From positions 1 to 64,000 of the forward strand of contig NZ_VBSE01000037.1 in assembly GCF_005930975.1 (NCBI RefSeq): a stretch of 64,000 bases of DNA, in the 5' to 3' direction. Position 1 is the first letter of the stretch. Every line of letters starts with the position of its first letter. Below the pieces are notes generated by a model. That model was given only the letters and a program-made list of their open reading frames with translations. It was not told the origin of the DNA and did no database searches. Below are positions 1 to 11,691 of this stretch, piece by piece. This DNA is from Apilactobacillus kunkeei. Its GTDB lineage: Bacteria; Bacillota; Bacilli; Lactobacillales; Lactobacillaceae. A program made the position numbers and the translations under genes.

Positions 1-74
1 GCACCCATAGCGCAACTGGATAGAGTGTCTGACTACGAATCAGAAGGTTGTAGGTTCGACTCCTACTGGGTGCA
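1..74 (+). tRNA. tRNA-Arg (anticodon ACG)
   Basis: Complete cloverleaf beginning at the first base of the window. The 7-bp acceptor stem (1-7 with 67-73) pairs fully, the discriminator base is A74, the anticodon loop reads CTACGAA and the T-arm contains GGTTCGA. The 3' CCA is not encoded. ACG is read as ICG and decodes CGT/CGC/CGA, and CGT is the commonest Arg codon in the ribosomal genes of this window. It may be the tail of a tRNA cluster that continues upstream. Confidence 0.95.
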
Positions 75-86
75 TTTTTTTATTTT

Positions 87-160
87 CGGGAAGTAGCTCA
101 GCTTGGTAGAGCACCTGGTTTGGGACCAGGGGGTCGCAGGTTCGAATCCTGTCTTCCCGA
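87..160 (+). tRNA. tRNA-Pro (anticodon UGG)
   Basis: Complete cloverleaf 12 nt after tRNA-Arg, so the two are probably one transcript. Acceptor stem 87-93 pairs with 153-159, discriminator A160, anticodon loop TTTGGGA, T-arm GGTTCGAATCC. CCA is not encoded. A terminator follows at once. Confidence 0.95.
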
Positions 161-173
161 TAATATAAGTAAG

Positions 174-204
174 AGAGAAAACATTAGATTGTTTTCTCTT
201 TTTT
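174..204 (+). terminator. Terminator of the tRNA pair
   Basis: Perfect 9-bp stem AGAGAAAAC / GTTTTCTCT with an 8-nt loop, followed by a T-run. It closes the tRNA transcript before the ctsR promoter. Confidence 0.85.
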
Positions 205-222
205 GTTTTTCGTTAAAAATCT

Positions 223-250
223 TTGCATTTTCAATATAAGTCCGTATAAT
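223..250 (+). promoter_or_regulatory. ctsR promoter
   Basis: -35 TTGCAT (223-228), 16-bp spacer, perfect -10 TATAAT (245-250), about 36 nt before the ctsR start. The CtsR box lies just downstream of the -10, over the expected transcription start. Confidence 0.85.
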
Positions 251-253
251 TAT

Positions 254-270
254 AGTCAGAATTAGTCAAA
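254..270 (+). promoter_or_regulatory. CtsR operator (heptad direct repeat)
   Basis: Two heptads, AGTCAGA and AGTCAAA, separated by 3 nt, match the known CtsR box (RGTCAAA-N3-RGTCAAA) with one mismatch in the first heptad. The position directly after the -10 fits autorepression of ctsR-clpC, released on heat or protein stress. Confidence 0.88.
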
Positions 271-285
271 GAAAGAGGTGGTATT

Positions 286-753
286 ATGCAGGGTAAAAAT
301 ATTTCGGATATTATTGAGAAGTATTTAAAGGAAATGATTGCTGAAGACGAGAGAGTTGAAATTAGTAGATCTGATATTGCCAGCCATTTTGATGTTGTTC
401 CATCACAAATCAACTACGTTATTAAGACTAGATTTACCATTCAAAATGGATACGTAGTCGAAAGTAAACGCGGTGGTGGTGGATACATCCGTATTGAAAA
501 AGTAAAACTGCTCGATAATATAGATATTTTAGATACGCTGATTAATGCCATCGGCGATGGTTTAACCCAACGTGAAGGTAAGGCAATTATCAATACTTTG
601 GTGTTAAACAATCTAATTACTGACAATGAAGCTGACTTAGTGTTAGCATCTATTAACAAGCAGACACTAGCTGTTGGCAACAAACTACTTGAAAATGAGA
701 TTAGAGCGAATATAATGATTGCAATACTTGATCATTTAAGATACAAAAGCTAG
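286..753 (+). CDS. ctsR: CtsR, class III stress repressor
   Basis: 155-aa dimeric repressor of clp genes, the usual family size. The N-terminal helix-turn-helix region (SRSDIASHFDVVPSQINYVI, about residues 24-43) and the glycine-rich wing RGGGGYIRI (about 62-70) are the CtsR DNA-contact signatures. The ATG at 286 follows the RBS AAAGAGGTGG. It sits 15 nt before clpC, and the genes mcsA and mcsB found between ctsR and clpC in Bacillus are absent, as is usual in lactobacilli. Regulation is probably autogenous through the operator at 254-270. Confidence 0.96.
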   Translation: MQGKNISDIIEKYLKEMIAEDERVEISRSDIASHFDVVPSQINYVIKTRFTIQNGYVVESKRGGGGYIRIEKVKLLDNIDILDTLINAIGDGLTQREGKAIINTLVLNNLITDNEADLVLASINKQTLAVGNKLLENEIRANIMIAILDHLRYKS

Positions 754-768
754 AAAGTGAGGCACTAT

Positions 769-3267
769 ATGGATAACATTTTTACTCCAAGCGCAAAGAA
801 CGTATTGATTTTGGCACAAGAACAAGCCAAAGTGTTTGGCCACCAAGGAATTGGGACAGAACACTTATTACTAGCTTTATCAATGGAAGATAACGGCATC
901 GCAAAATCAGCACTAAAGCAGTGCGATGTTCATGAAGATGATATCAAAGGCGAAATGGAAATATTGGTTGGATATGGTAATCTAACTGATTCAGATAAAG
1001 ACACATACTTACCATATTCTCCTAAAGCGGAAGCCATTTTAACCTTATCAGGACAAATTGCAAAGAAATACGGTGCAATTAAAATAGGAACAGAACACTT
1101 ATTACTTGCCATCTTAGATACTCCAGACACTTTAGCCGCTAGAATTTTAGTGGCACTAAACGTGGTTGAAGTAAATGATGTAAAGAAGGTGCTATTGCGT
1201 AAGATGGGATTCCCAGGCGATTCAAGTTCAAATTCCAAGAACATTCCATTACCAGGAAGTAGGGCATCTCGTAATAAAGGAACTACTCCTACTTTAGATT
1301 CACTTGCTACTGATCTTACCAAATCAGCTAAAGATGGTTTGATTGATCCTACTATTGGTAGGGACGATGTTATCAAACGTGTAATTCAAATTCTTAGTCG
1401 TCGTACTAAGAACAATCCAGTGCTAATCGGGGAAGCAGGGGTAGGTAAGACTGCTGTTGTTGAAGGCTTGGCATTAAAGGTTGCTCACAGACAAGTTCCA
1501 GAAGATATGCAAAATAAGCGTATCATGATGCTTGAAATGGGAACTTTAGTCGCTGGTACTAAGTACCGTGGTGAGTTTGAAAAACGTCTAATGAAGATTA
1601 TTAGTGAAATCAAGTCAGTGGGTAACGTAATCCTATTCATTGATGAATTACACACCTTAATGGGTGCTGGTGGCGCTGAAGGAGCAATCGATGCTTCCAA
1701 TATTCTAAAGCCAGCACTTGCTAGAGGAGATCTTCAAACAATCGGTGCTACTACCCTGGATGAATATCAAAAGTACATCGAAAAAGATGGGGCTTTAGCT
1801 AGAAGATTCGCAACTGTTTCGGTTGAAGAACCAACTAGAGATGAAGCTGTCGAAATCCTAAAGGGAATTCGTCCTAAGTACGAAAGCCATCACCAAGTTA
1901 AAATTACTGATGATGCTATTGAAAAGGCTGTAGATTTATCAAGCAGATACATCAGTAACCGTTTCCTACCTGATAAGGCAATTGACCTGATGGATGAGGC
2001 TGCCGCCATGGTTAGAATAAACAACCTAGACGAAAATAATCCATTGGAAGAACTTGAAAACAAGATTAACGAGTACAGTACACAAATGGAAAGTGCCATA
2101 GAAGAGCAACGTTTTGAAGATGCTGTTTCACTTCGTCAAAAGGAACAAGAACTACAAGAAGAATTAAAGAATAAACGTCAAGAAACAGCTGATATTAGAA
2201 AGAAACGTCAAGAAGACCACAATTTTGATATCAAAGAAACTGGTGAAGATGTCGCTAAGGTTGTCTCAGAATGGACTGGGGTTCCAGTAACGAAGATGAC
2301 TAAGTCTGACAGCAAGCGTTTAGTTAACCTAGAGTCAATCTTACACAAGAAAATTATTGGTCAAAATGAAGCTGTTTCTGCGGTATCACGTGCAATTAGA
2401 CGTGCTAGAAGTGGTATCAAGGATCCAAACAGACCAATCGGTTCATTCATTTTCTTAGGTCCTACCGGTGTTGGTAAGACTGAATTAGCTAAGGACTTAG
2501 CTGAAGAAATGTTTGGTTCAAAAGACGACATTATCAGAATTGATATGTCAGAATATATGCAAAAGGAATCAGCTTCTCGAATGGTCGGTTCAGCTCCAGG
2601 ATACGTTGGATACGATGAAGGTGGACAATTAACCGAAAAGGTAAGACAACATCCTTACTCAGTTGTTTTATTCGATGAAGTAGAAAAGGCTCATCCGGAT
2701 GTCTTCAACTTGTTACTACAAGTATTAGACGATGGATATCTAACTGATTCTAAAGGTAGACATGTTGACTTTAGAAATACTGTCTTGATTATGACTTCTA
2801 ATTTAGGTGCTAGAACACTACGTGATAAGAAAACCGTTGGTTTTGGTGCTGAACTAGATCATGAGGATGAAAACTACAAGCTAATGAGAAAGACGGTCGA
2901 AGAACAAATGAAGAGATTCTTCAGACCAGAATTCTTAAATCGTATCGATGAAACAATCATCTTCCACGAACTAAATGAAAAACAAGTTCAAGAAATTGTT
3001 AAATTAATGTCCAATGATTTATTGAAACGAGTTCATGATTTGGGTATCAACGTGAAGATGACTACTGCGGCAATTGAATTGATTGCCAAGAATGGTTTTA
3101 ATCCTGAATATGGTGCGCGTCCAATTCGTCGTGCATTACAAAATGATGTAGAAGACAAAGTTTCTGAAGAAATTCTTTCTGGTGAAATTAAACCGGGGGA
3201 TGACGTGTCAATTGGAGCATCTAAAGGTAAGATTACGATTACAAAAAAAGAATCCGTTAAGGCATAA
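769..3267 (+). CDS. clpC: ClpC, AAA+ unfoldase of the ClpCP protease
   Basis: 832-aa HSP100 ATPase that unfolds substrates and feeds them to ClpP. Two Clp-N repeats lie at about residues 1-145. AAA1 has Walker [10 protein letters not shown] near residue 221; a middle UVR-type coiled coil ([20 protein letters not shown]) separates it from AAA2, which has GPTGVGKTE. The VGF in TVGFGAE is the likely ClpP-docking loop. The ATG at 769 is preferred over an in-frame GTG at 757 because GTGAGG (757-762) serves as its ribosome binding site and [10 protein letters not shown] matches ClpC N-termini. Second gene of the ctsR operon, with a terminator right after it. Confidence 0.97.
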   Translation: MDNIFTPSAKNVLILAQEQAKVFGHQGIGTEHLLLALSMEDNGIAKSALKQCDVHEDDIKGEMEILVGYGNLTDSDKDTYLPYSPKAEAILTLSGQIAKKYGAIKIGTEHLLLAILDTPDTLAARILVALNVVEVNDVKKVLLRKMGFPGDSSSNSKNIPLPGSRASRNKGTTPTLDSLATDLTKSAKDGLIDPTIGRDDVIKRVIQILSRRTKNNPVLIGEAGVGKTAVVEGLALKVAHRQVPEDMQNKRIMMLEMGTLVAGTKYRGEFEKRLMKIISEIKSVGNVILFIDELHTLMGAGGAEGAIDASNILKPALARGDLQTIGATTLDEYQKYIEKDGALARRFATVSVEEPTRDEAVEILKGIRPKYESHHQVKITDDAIEKAVDLSSRYISNRFLPDKAIDLMDEAAAMVRINNLDENNPLEELENKINEYSTQMESAIEEQRFEDAVSLRQKEQELQEELKNKRQETADIRKKRQEDHNFDIKETGEDVAKVVSEWTGVPVTKMTKSDSKRLVNLESILHKKIIGQNEAVSAVSRAIRRARSGIKDPNRPIGSFIFLGPTGVGKTELAKDLAEEMFGSKDDIIRIDMSEYMQKESASRMVGSAPGYVGYDEGGQLTEKVRQHPYSVVLFDEVEKAHPDVFNLLLQVLDDGYLTDSKGRHVDFRNTVLIMTSNLGARTLRDKKTVGFGAELDHEDENYKLMRKTVEEQMKRFFRPEFLNRIDETIIFHELNEKQVQEIVKLMSNDLLKRVHDLGINVKMTTAAIELIAKNGFNPEYGARPIRRALQNDVEDKVSEEILSGEIKPGDDVSIGASKGKITITKKESVKA

Positions 3268-3269
3268 TA

Positions 3270-3296
3270 AAAAAGAGGGAATTATCCCTCTTTTTT
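3270..3296 (+). terminator. clpC terminator
   Basis: AAAAGAGGGA / TCCCTCTTTT stem with an ATTA loop and a T-run, 2 nt after the clpC stop codon. Confidence 0.9.
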
Positions 3297-3308
3297 ATTG
3301 TCTAAATC

Positions 3309-3337
3309 TTGACTTTATATACCTTAGATAGTATCAT
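3309..3337 (+). promoter_or_regulatory. rpoB promoter
   Basis: -35 TTGACT (3309-3314), exact 17-bp spacer, -10 TATCAT (3332-3337). A start near 3344 would give a leader of about 200 nt before rpoB. Confidence 0.8.
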
Positions 3338-3343
3338 ACTAAA

Positions 3344-3542
3344 TATATAACTACGAAGTGAAATGTGTGTCGGCGATCTATTGTCCGTCAGACACGCCTA
3401 TATTAACCAAAAATAAGCTTCATTTTGAATTGCTTATTTTGGTTTTTTTTTGCTCATTTTTAGAAAAAAAGGGCAAAAAAAAGCAATTGTAACACAATTG
3501 TAATATTTCATTTACGTAGAAATTTTTGGAGGGGTGAAGAAC
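3344..3542 (+). promoter_or_regulatory. Structured 5' leader of rpoB with internal terminator
   Basis: The leader shows in order: a GTGTC/GACAC stem (3367-3371 with 3391-3395); a strong hairpin AACCAAAAATAAGC / GCTTATTTTGGTT followed by nine T (3405-3451), which has every feature of an intrinsic terminator; and a short hairpin CAATTGT-AAC-ACAATTG (3484-3500) before the RBS. No better promoter is visible between the terminator and rpoB, so readthrough control of rpoBC is likely. A conserved leader called Lacto-rpoB has been described upstream of rpoB in lactic acid bacteria; this is the right place, but a consensus match could not be tested. The alternative is a small RNA at 3344-3451. Confidence 0.65.
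3405..3451 (+). terminator. Intrinsic terminator inside the rpoB leader
   Basis: 13-14 bp stem with one bulged A, 13-nt loop, then a nine-T run. It lies between the promoter and the first gene of the operon, so it is read as an attenuator or as the end of a short leader RNA. Confidence 0.8.
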
Positions 3543-6500
3543 TTGGCAGGACATTTAGTTAAATATGGTAAACACCGTATTCGTAGAAGTTACTCTCAAA
3601 TCAAGGAAGTTCTTGATTTACCTAATTTAATTGAAATTCAAACAGATTCATACAAGTGGTTCTTAGATGAAGGTTTGCGTGAAATGTTTAACAGCATTAT
3701 GCCTATCGATGATTTCCAAGGAAAACTATCCTTAGAATTTGTTGATTACCAATTATTAGAACCTAAGTACACTGTTAATGAAGCAAGAGATCATGAGGCT
3801 AACTACTCAGCTCCACTTCATATCACATTGAAATTGACCAATCATGAAACTGGCGAAATTAAGACCCAAGATGTATTCTTTGGTGATTTCCCATTGATGA
3901 CTGATCAAGGTACTTTCATTATTAACGGGGCGGAACGTGTAATTGTTTCACAATTAGTTCGTTCTCCTGGTGTATTCTTCCACAAAGAAGAAGATAAAAA
4001 TGGACGTATCAGTTATGGTACTACTGTAATTCCTAACCGTGGTGCCTGGATGGAATTCGAAACTGATGCAAAGAACTTATCATATGTTCGTATTGATAGA
4101 ACTAGAAAGCTACCAATTACTGAACTAGTTCGTGCTTTAGGTTTCGGTTCAGATGACGAAATTACTCAAATTTTGGGTAGCAATGATAGTCTTTCATTGA
4201 CACTTGAAAAAGATGTCCACAAAGACACAGAAGATTCACGTGTTGAAGAAGCATTAAAGGACATTTACGAACGTCTACGTCCGGGTGAACCTAAGACTGC
4301 TGATTCATCTCGTAGCCTATTGACTACTCGTTTCTTCGATCCAAAACGTTACGACATGGCTCCTGTTGGTAGATACAAGACTAACAACAAATTAAGCCTA
4401 AAGACTCGTTTACTAGGATTAACCCTTGCTGAAACTTTAGCTGATCCAGATACTGGTGAAATTATTGCTAAGAAGGGTACTGTAATTGACAAGAATGTCA
4501 TGAAAGAATTAGCTCCATACTTGGACCGCGAAGATTTCAAGGCATACACTTTCAACCCGTCAGAACAATCAGTTGTTCCAGAACCAATGACTGTACAAAT
4601 CATCAAAGTACAATCAGAAAAAGACCCAGATCATGTTGTTAACATGATTGGAAACGACAACATTTCATTGGATTACCATCACATCACTCCAGCAGACATC
4701 ATTTCTGCTATTAACTACTTCTTCAACTTGCAAGAAGGAATTGGTGAACCTGATGATATTGACCATTTAGGTAACCGTCGTATCCGTTCTGTTGGTGAAT
4801 TACTACAAAACCAATTCAGAATTGGTCTAGCAAGAATGGAACGTGTAGTAAGAGAACGTATGTCAATTCAAGACACTACTACTGTTACTCCACAACAATT
4901 AATCAATATTCGTCCTGTAGTAGCTTCAATTAAGGAATTCTTTGGTTCATCTCAATTGTCACAATTCATGGACCAAACCAACCCATTGGGTGAATTAACT
5001 CATAAACGTCGTCTATCTGCATTGGGACCTGGTGGTTTAACCAGAGACCGTGCCGGATACGAAGTTCGTGACGTTCACTACACTCACTATGGTCGTATTT
5101 GTCCTATTGAAACTCCCGAAGGTCCTAACATTGGTTTGATTAACTCACTTTCAAGTTATTCTAAAGTTAACAAGTATGGTTTTGTGGAAACACCTTATCG
5201 TCGTGTATCATGGGATACTCACAAAGTAACTGATAAGATTGATTACTTATCAGCTGACGAAGAAGATAACTTCGTAGTTGCTCAAGCTAACTCTCCATTA
5301 AATGAAGATGGATCATTCAAGAACGATGTTGTTATGGCTAGATACAAGTCAAACAATATTGAAACTAAGATTGAAAACGTTGACTACATGGATGTTTCTC
5401 CTAAGCAAGTAGTTTCAGTTGCCACTGCATGTATTCCTTTCTTGGAAAACGATGACTCTAACCGTGCCTTGATGGGTGCCAACATGCAACGTCAAGCTGT
5501 TCCTTTGGTTAACCCACATGCACCACTAGTTGGTACTGGTATTGAATACAAGGCAGCTCATGACTCTGGTGTTGCTTTAATCTGTAAACACCCAGGTACT
5601 GTTGAATACGTTGACGCTGACGAAGTTCGTGTTAGAAGAGAAGACGGTTCATTAGACACTTACAAGCTAATGAAGTTCCAACGTTCAAACGGTGGTAAGA
5701 ACTACAACCAACGTCCAATTGTTCGTGTAAACGACAAGGTTGACGCTGATGAAATTCTAGCTGACGGTCCTTCAATGGAAAACGGAGAACTTGCTTTAGG
5801 TCAAAACCCAGTTGTTGCATTTATGACTTGGCAAGGTTACAACTTCGAAGATGCCATTGGTATTTCAGAAAGATTAGTTCGAGAAGACGTATACACTTCA
5901 ATTCATATTGAAGAATACGAATCAGAAACTAGAGATACCAAACTTGGACCTGAAGAAATGACTAGAGAAATTCCTAACGTTGGGGAAGACGCTTTGAGAA
6001 ACCTTGACGAAGAAGGAACTATTAGAATTGGTGCAGAAGTACATGACGGTGACATCTTAGTTGGTAAGGTTACTCCTAAGGGTGTAACAGAATTATCAGC
6101 TGAAGAACGTTTACTACATGCTATCTTCGGTGAAAAATCTAGAGAAGTTCGTGATACTTCACTACGTGTACCTCACGGTGGTGGCGGTATCGTTCAAGAT
6201 GTTAAGGTCTTCACTAGAGAAAATGGTGATGAATTAGCACCAGGTGTAAACAAGATGGTTCGAGTTTACATTGCTCAAAAACGTAAGATTCAAGTTGGGG
6301 ACAAGATGTCTGGTCGTCATGGTAACAAGGGTACTGTTTCCATTGTTATTCCTGAAGAAGATATGCCTTACTTACCAGATGGTACTCCAATTGATATTCT
6401 ATTGAGTCCCATGGGTGTTCCTTCACGTATGAACATTGGACAAGTTCTTGAATTACATTTAGGTATGGCTGCTAAAAAACTAGGTATTCACGTAAGTACT

Positions 6501-7142
6501 CCGGTATTCGATGGTGCTCGTGATTCAGATATCTGGGACGCTGTTAAAGAAGCTGGTATGGCTTCAGACGGTAAGTCAGTTGTTTATGATGGTAGAACCG
6601 GTGAACCATTCGATAAACGTGTTGCTGTCGGTGTAATGCACTACTTGAAACTTGCTCACATGGTTGATGATAAGATCCATGCTCGTTCAATTGGACCTTA
6701 CTCACTAGTTACTCAACAACCACTTGGTGGTAAAGCACAATTTGGTGGACAACGTTTTGGTGAAATGGAAGTTTGGGCCCTAGAAGCTTATGGTGCCGCA
6801 TACACACTACAAGAAATCTTGACTTACAAATCAGATGACGTTGTTGGTCGTGTTAAGACATACGAAGCTATCGTTAAGGGTGAACCAATTCCTAAGCCAG
6901 GTGTTCCTGAATCATTCCGTGTTCTTGTAAAAGAACTTCAAGCTCTAGGATTAGACATGAAGGTTCTTAACGAAGACAACCAAGAAATCGAACTTCGTGA
7001 CTTAGATAGCGAAGAAGACGATGGTGTTGTTAACGTTGATGCTTTAAGCAAATTAGCTGAAAAGCAAAAGAAAGAACAAGAAGAAAAAGATGAAGAAAAG
7101 TCTGAACAAGACGATAAAGCGAACACCAACTTTAAGGAATAA
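3543..7142 (+). CDS. rpoB: RNA polymerase beta subunit
   Basis: 1199-aa catalytic beta subunit that forms the active-site cleft with RpoC. Recognisable blocks include the rifampicin region ([29 protein letters not shown]), the [11 protein letters not shown] motif and the [12 protein letters not shown] active-site lysine region. The TTG at 3543 is chosen: GGAGG at 3528-3532 sits 10 nt upstream, while the in-frame GTG at 3534 is too close to it; [12 protein letters not shown] matches family N-termini. The C-terminus carries a Glu/Lys-rich tail. rpoC follows 17 nt later. Confidence 0.97.
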   Translation: MAGHLVKYGKHRIRRSYSQIKEVLDLPNLIEIQTDSYKWFLDEGLREMFNSIMPIDDFQGKLSLEFVDYQLLEPKYTVNEARDHEANYSAPLHITLKLTNHETGEIKTQDVFFGDFPLMTDQGTFIINGAERVIVSQLVRSPGVFFHKEEDKNGRISYGTTVIPNRGAWMEFETDAKNLSYVRIDRTRKLPITELVRALGFGSDDEITQILGSNDSLSLTLEKDVHKDTEDSRVEEALKDIYERLRPGEPKTADSSRSLLTTRFFDPKRYDMAPVGRYKTNNKLSLKTRLLGLTLAETLADPDTGEIIAKKGTVIDKNVMKELAPYLDREDFKAYTFNPSEQSVVPEPMTVQIIKVQSEKDPDHVVNMIGNDNISLDYHHITPADIISAINYFFNLQEGIGEPDDIDHLGNRRIRSVGELLQNQFRIGLARMERVVRERMSIQDTTTVTPQQLINIRPVVASIKEFFGSSQLSQFMDQTNPLGELTHKRRLSALGPGGLTRDRAGYEVRDVHYTHYGRICPIETPEGPNIGLINSLSSYSKVNKYGFVETPYRRVSWDTHKVTDKIDYLSADEEDNFVVAQANSPLNEDGSFKNDVVMARYKSNNIETKIENVDYMDVSPKQVVSVATACIPFLENDDSNRALMGANMQRQAVPLVNPHAPLVGTGIEYKAAHDSGVALICKHPGTVEYVDADEVRVRREDGSLDTYKLMKFQRSNGGKNYNQRPIVRVNDKVDADEILADGPSMENGELALGQNPVVAFMTWQGYNFEDAIGISERLVREDVYTSIHIEEYESETRDTKLGPEEMTREIPNVGEDALRNLDEEGTIRIGAEVHDGDILVGKVTPKGVTELSAEERLLHAIFGEKSREVRDTSLRVPHGGGGIVQDVKVFTRENGDELAPGVNKMVRVYIAQKRKIQVGDKMSGRHGNKGTVSIVIPEEDMPYLPDGTPIDILLSPMGVPSRMNIGQVLELHLGMAAKKLGIHVSTPVFDGARDSDIWDAVKEAGMASDGKSVVYDGRTGEPFDKRVAVGVMHYLKLAHMVDDKIHARSIGPYSLVTQQPLGGKAQFGGQRFGEMEVWALEAYGAAYTLQEILTYKSDDVVGRVKTYEAIVKGEPIPKPGVPESFRVLVKELQALGLDMKVLNEDNQEIELRDLDSEEDDGVVNVDALSKLAEKQKKEQEEKDEEKSEQDDKANTNFKE

Positions 7143-7159
7143 AGAAAGGGGACTATCCA

Positions 7160-10100
7160 TTGGTCGATGTAAACAAATTTTCAAGCATGCAAATTGGATT
7201 AGCTTCTTCTGATAAAATTCGTAGTTGGTCATTTGGTGAAGTTAAAAAGCCAGAAACTATCAACTACAGAACTTTAAAACCAGAAAAAGATGGTCTATTC
7301 GACGAAAGAATTTTCGGTCCTACAAAGGATTGGGAATGTGCTTGTGGTAAATATAAACGTATTAGATACAAGGGTATCGTCTGTGATCGTTGTGGGGTAG
7401 AAGTTACACGTGCCAAAGTGCGTCGTGAACGTATGGGACACATTGAATTAGCTGCTCCAGTAACTCACATTTGGTACTTTAAAGGAATTCCAAGTCGTAT
7501 GGGTCTTGTATTAGACATGAGCCCACGTGCTTTGGAAGAAATTATCTACTTTGCTTCATACGTTGTTACAGATCCTGGTGATACTCCACTAGAAAACAAG
7601 CAACTAATCTCAGAACAAGATTACCGTGAAAAGAAACTTGAATACGGTAACCGTTTTGAAGCTAAGATTGGTGCTGAAGCAATTAGAACTTTATTGAACA
7701 ATGTTGATATCAATAAAGAAGTTGCTGAACTAAAAGATGAACTAAAGAAGGCTACTGGTCAAAAGCGTGTTAGAGCTGTTAGACGTCTAGATATTCTAGA
7801 AGCCTTCCTACAATCAGGAAATGACTTGTCATGGATGGTAATGGAAGCAATTCCAGTTATTCCACCTGACTTAAGACCAATGGTACAACTAGAAGGTGGC
7901 CGTTTTGCTACTTCTGATTTAAATGACTTGTACCGTCGTGTTATTAACAGAAATAACCGTCTAAAGAGATTATTAGACTTACATGCTCCTGGTATCATCG
8001 TTCAAAATGAAAAACGAATGTTACAAGAAGCTGTTGATGCTTTGATTGATAACGGTCGTCGTGGTCGTCCTGTTGCTGGTCCTGGTAACCGTCCACTTAA
8101 GTCACTATCACACATGCTTAAAGGTAAGCAAGGTCGTTTCAGACAAAACTTACTTGGTAAGCGTGTTGACTACTCTGGTCGTTCTGTTATTGATGTTGGA
8201 CCATTCTTGAAGTTCAACCAAATGGGACTTCCAGTTCCAATGGCCATGGAATTATTCAAGCCTTTCATTATGAAAGAACTTGTAAAACGTGGTAGTGCAT
8301 CAAATATTAAGTCTGCTAAACGTCAAATCGAACGTAAAGATGAAGAAGTATTCGATGTATTGGATGACGTAATTAAGGAACATCCAGTATTGCTTAACCG
8401 TGCGCCTACATTGCATAGATTAGGTATTCAAGCATTCGAACCTGTGTTGGTTTCAGGTAAATCAATGCGTCTTCACCCATTAGCTTGTGAAGCTTACAAT
8501 GCCGATTTTGATGGTGACCAAATGGCCATCCACGTTCCTTTATCAGACGAAGCACAAGCTGAATCAAGACTATTGATGCTAGCTGCTACTCATATTCTTG
8601 CCCCTCGTGATGGAAACCCAATCGTTGCTCCTTCACAAGATATGGTTATCGGTAACTACTACCTAACTATGGAAGAAGAAGGTCGTGAAGGTGAAGGTAT
8701 GATCTTCAACACACCTGAAGAAGCAAGACTTTCATACCAAAGTGGTTTAACACACTGGCACACTCGTGTTGGTATTGCCGCTTCATCAATGAGTGAAAAG
8801 CCATTTACTGATGAACAAAAGGACAAGATTTTGGTAACAACTATTGGTAAGATTATCTTTAACGGTATTCTTCCAAAGACATTCCAATACTTGAACGAAC
8901 CAACTGATACTAACCTACATGGTCACTTATCTGACAGTTTCTTCCTAGAACCTGGTGAAGATATCCATGAACACTTGAAGAATGCTCCACTAAATGGTGC
9001 CTTCAAGAAAGGTTTCTTATCAGACATCATTGCTGAAGTTTACAAGCAATACAAGGTAACTGAAACTTCACAACTACTAGATAGAATGAAGGACTTAGGT
9101 TACAACGAATCAACTAAATCAGGTTTAACTGTTGGTATCACAGATGTTACTGACCTTAAATCAAAACCTCAAATTATTGCTGATTCACACAAAAAAGTTG
9201 AAAACGTTACAAAACAATTCCGTCGTGGTTTAATTACCGACCAAGAACGTTACGAAAGAGTTATCGGTATCTGGAGTGATGCTAAGGATGAAATTCAAAA
9301 CGACTTGTTGAAGAACTTCGATCCTCAAAACCCTATCTTTATGATGAGTGACTCTGGTGCTCGTGGTAACATCTCTAACTTTACTCAATTAGCTGGTATG
9401 CGTGGTTTGATGGCTGCACCTAATGGTGAAATCATGGAACTACCTATCACTGCTAACTTCCGTGAAGGTCTATCAGTTCTTGAAATGTTCATTTCAACCC
9501 ACGGTGCCCGTAAGGGTATGACTGATACCGCCTTGAAGACTGCCAACTCAGGTTACTTAACTCGTCGTCTAGTTGATGTGGCCCAAGACGTTATTATCAG
9601 AGAAGAAGATTGTAATACTGACCGTGGAGTTATCGTTGCTGCATTGAAGCAAGGTAACGAAATGATTGAACCTCTATATGACAGAATCATTGGTAGATAT
9701 GCTATGAAGACAGTTAAGAACCCAGAAACTGGCGAAGTAATTGTTAAGCATAACCAAATGATTAACGAACCCGAAGCAGAAGCAATTGAAGCTGCTGGAA
9801 TTGAAGAAGTTGAAATTCGTTCAGCATTCACTTGTAACACAGTGCATGGGGTTTGTGAAAAATGTTATGGTCGTAACTTAGCCACTGGTTCACCTGTCGA
9901 AGTTGGTGAAGCTGTTGGTACTGTTGCAGCTCAATCAATTGGTGAACCTGGTACTCAATTAACTATGCGTAACTTCCATACCGGTGGGGTTGCTGGTAAC
10001 GCGGATATCACACAAGGTCTTCCTCGTGTTCAAGAAATTTTCGAAGCTAGAAACCCTAAAGGTAAAGCTGAAATTACTGAAGTTACAGGTACTGTATCTC

Positions 10101-10822
10101 TAATTGAAGAAAACCCTGCTGAAAGAGTGAAGGAAGTTACTGTTAAAGGTGACGCCGACACTAGAACTTACAAGGTTCCAATTAATGCTCGTATGAACGT
10201 GGCTGAAGGTGACTTCATCCGTCGTGGACAAGCTATTAATGAAGGTTCAATTGATCCTAAGGAACTAATCAAGGTTCGTGACTCACTATCAACTGAAGTA
10301 TACTTGCTAAGTGAAGTTCAAAAGACTTACCGTATGCAAGGGGTAGAAGTTAGTGATAAGCATGCTGAAATCATGGTTCGCCAAATGTTACGTAAGGTAA
10401 GAATCATGGACTCAGGTGACACTGACGTTCTTCCAGGTACTTTGATGGATATTAATGACTTTAAGGAAGCTAATGCTGACGCAGTTATTTCTGGTAAGAT
10501 TCCAGCAACTGCACGTCCAGTTATCTTAGGTATTACTAAGGCTGCCCTAGAAACTAACAGTTTCTTATCAGCTGCATCATTCCAAGAAACTACTCGTGTT
10601 CTAACAGACGCTGCTATCCGCGGTAAGAACGATCCATTAGTTGGTCTTAAGGAAAATGTTATTATTGGTAAGCTAATTCCAGCTGGTACTGGAATGAAGA
10701 CTTACGGTGAAATCAACGCTAAAGTTGAAGAACAAGAATCACCAAAAGTTGATTCAAACGATGTTTACTCAATTAGTCAAATTGAAAAACGCATGAATGA
10801 AGAAGACGTAAATAACCAATAA
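7160..10822 (+). CDS. rpoC: RNA polymerase beta' subunit
   Basis: 1220-aa beta' subunit. The N-terminal zinc finger is [19 protein letters not shown] (about residues 57-75); the Mg-binding loop NADFDGDQM lies near residue 448; the second zinc site ([13 protein letters not shown]) is near 895. The start is TTG at 7160, preceded by AAGAAAGGGG. Cotranscribed with rpoB and closed by a strong terminator shared with the convergent prepilin peptidase gene. Confidence 0.97.
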   Translation: MVDVNKFSSMQIGLASSDKIRSWSFGEVKKPETINYRTLKPEKDGLFDERIFGPTKDWECACGKYKRIRYKGIVCDRCGVEVTRAKVRRERMGHIELAAPVTHIWYFKGIPSRMGLVLDMSPRALEEIIYFASYVVTDPGDTPLENKQLISEQDYREKKLEYGNRFEAKIGAEAIRTLLNNVDINKEVAELKDELKKATGQKRVRAVRRLDILEAFLQSGNDLSWMVMEAIPVIPPDLRPMVQLEGGRFATSDLNDLYRRVINRNNRLKRLLDLHAPGIIVQNEKRMLQEAVDALIDNGRRGRPVAGPGNRPLKSLSHMLKGKQGRFRQNLLGKRVDYSGRSVIDVGPFLKFNQMGLPVPMAMELFKPFIMKELVKRGSASNIKSAKRQIERKDEEVFDVLDDVIKEHPVLLNRAPTLHRLGIQAFEPVLVSGKSMRLHPLACEAYNADFDGDQMAIHVPLSDEAQAESRLLMLAATHILAPRDGNPIVAPSQDMVIGNYYLTMEEEGREGEGMIFNTPEEARLSYQSGLTHWHTRVGIAASSMSEKPFTDEQKDKILVTTIGKIIFNGILPKTFQYLNEPTDTNLHGHLSDSFFLEPGEDIHEHLKNAPLNGAFKKGFLSDIIAEVYKQYKVTETSQLLDRMKDLGYNESTKSGLTVGITDVTDLKSKPQIIADSHKKVENVTKQFRRGLITDQERYERVIGIWSDAKDEIQNDLLKNFDPQNPIFMMSDSGARGNISNFTQLAGMRGLMAAPNGEIMELPITANFREGLSVLEMFISTHGARKGMTDTALKTANSGYLTRRLVDVAQDVIIREEDCNTDRGVIVAALKQGNEMIEPLYDRIIGRYAMKTVKNPETGEVIVKHNQMINEPEAEAIEAAGIEEVEIRSAFTCNTVHGVCEKCYGRNLATGSPVEVGEAVGTVAAQSIGEPGTQLTMRNFHTGGVAGNADITQGLPRVQEIFEARNPKGKAEITEVTGTVSLIEENPAERVKEVTVKGDADTRTYKVPINARMNVAEGDFIRRGQAINEGSIDPKELIKVRDSLSTEVYLLSEVQKTYRMQGVEVSDKHAEIMVRQMLRKVRIMDSGDTDVLPGTLMDINDFKEANADAVISGKIPATARPVILGITKAALETNSFLSAASFQETTRVLTDAAIRGKNDPLVGLKENVIIGKLIPAGTGMKTYGEINAKVEEQESPKVDSNDVYSISQIEKRMNEEDVNNQ

Positions 10823-10832
10823 TTTACAACTT

Positions 10833-10869
10833 AAAATAGCAATCGCTGAAAAGCGGTTGCTATTTTTTT
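10833..10869 (+). terminator. Terminator after rpoC, shared with the convergent gene
   Basis: Stem AAATAGCAATCGCT / AGCGGTTGCTATTT with a GAAA loop and a T-run. The A-rich 5' side lets it act on the minus strand as well. Confidence 0.9.
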
Positions 10870-11519
10870 ATACATAGAAACATCAGATAGGATAAATAAA
10901 TGAATGGAATAAACGGAATTTTATTACTTTGTGGTTTAATAAATGGATAGGCTATTAATGCCAAGAAACTGGCAATGAAGATAATTAAAAGAACATGGTT
11001 ACCGGTTAATAGAAATAGAATTGCGAATAAATCGATATCTGCTTGACCAATAAAATGGTAGTTATAGTTTAAAAGGTAGAAGAAGAAATAAATTGGCAAG
11101 AGTATTAATACCCTTGAGAAGGGGAGAACAAAAATAAAAACAGTCAATAGCAATGAATGTAAAATAATATTTGAAACCATCTGTTTATGCATATCTTCTA
11201 AACTTAAGTAGAAAAGATAGACGACTATTAGTAATGGCAGCATACTCCTGGTTTCAACGAATATTAATGGAAAGATTGTGCCTAAGAAGACTTCGTTTAC
11301 AAAGGATAAACTCGAGTATATCCTATGACAGTGACGACATCTACCACGACTGAGTAGATAAGAAAAAATGGGAATCAAATCAATTATATCCAGTTGGTGT
11401 TTGCAAATATCGCAATGTGAAAAAGTAAGTAAGCTTTCTTGATGTTCTATCCGATAAAATAGGGCAGTGAGAAATGATCCAAAAGAAGAACCCAGAAAAA
11501 ATAAAATACATAAAAACAT
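10860..11519 (-). CDS. Type IV prepilin peptidase (ComC/PilD family)
   Basis: 219-aa polytopic membrane aspartyl protease that cleaves, and in some members N-methylates, type IV prepilin-like leaders such as ComGC pseudopilins. It shows the CxxC...CxxC cytosolic zinc motif (CDICKH, CRHCHR), a first Asp in YLSLEDMHKQ and a second in GQADIDL, the usual catalytic pair. ATG at 11519 is chosen because TTGGAGG lies 8 nt upstream; the longer TTG start would run through that ribosome binding site. It lies alone and opposite to the flanking operons. No pilin or com gene is in the window. Confidence 0.85.
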   Translation of the reverse strand: MFLCILFFLGSSFGSFLTALFYRIEHQESLLTFSHCDICKHQLDIIDLIPIFSYLLSRGRCRHCHRIYSSLSFVNEVFLGTIFPLIFVETRSMLPLLIVVYLFYLSLEDMHKQMVSNIILHSLLLTVFIFVLPFSRVLILLPIYFFFYLLNYNYHFIGQADIDLFAILFLLTGNHVLLIIFIASFLALIAYPFIKPQSNKIPFIPFIYLSYLMFLCIKK

Positions 11520-11564
11520 ATTTAAAACCTCCAATAATATTTACGAAAGAATTCCTAAGTTTCA

Positions 11565-11593
11565 TTGACACAAATTGGACCTCGTGATAATAT
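11565..11593 (+). promoter_or_regulatory. rpsL promoter
   Basis: Perfect -35 TTGACA (11565-11570), 17-bp spacer, -10 TAATAT (11588-11593), about 100 nt before rpsL. It is divergent from the prepilin peptidase gene. Confidence 0.88.
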
Positions 11594-11691
11594 TATTAAG
11601 TGCTTATTCATCCGGTGAACTTTTACATAAAAAAGAACCACCTGGATGTGTGGACTTAAAAATAAATTTTATTGGAAGGAGGAATTTTTAG

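Noticed and set aside
930-1376. Long open frame on the minus strand inside clpC (and similar ones inside gatA at 41897-42613)
   Set aside because: They lie opposite strongly coding, conserved genes, have no ribosome binding site and give no recognisable protein. The plus-strand genes explain the region.
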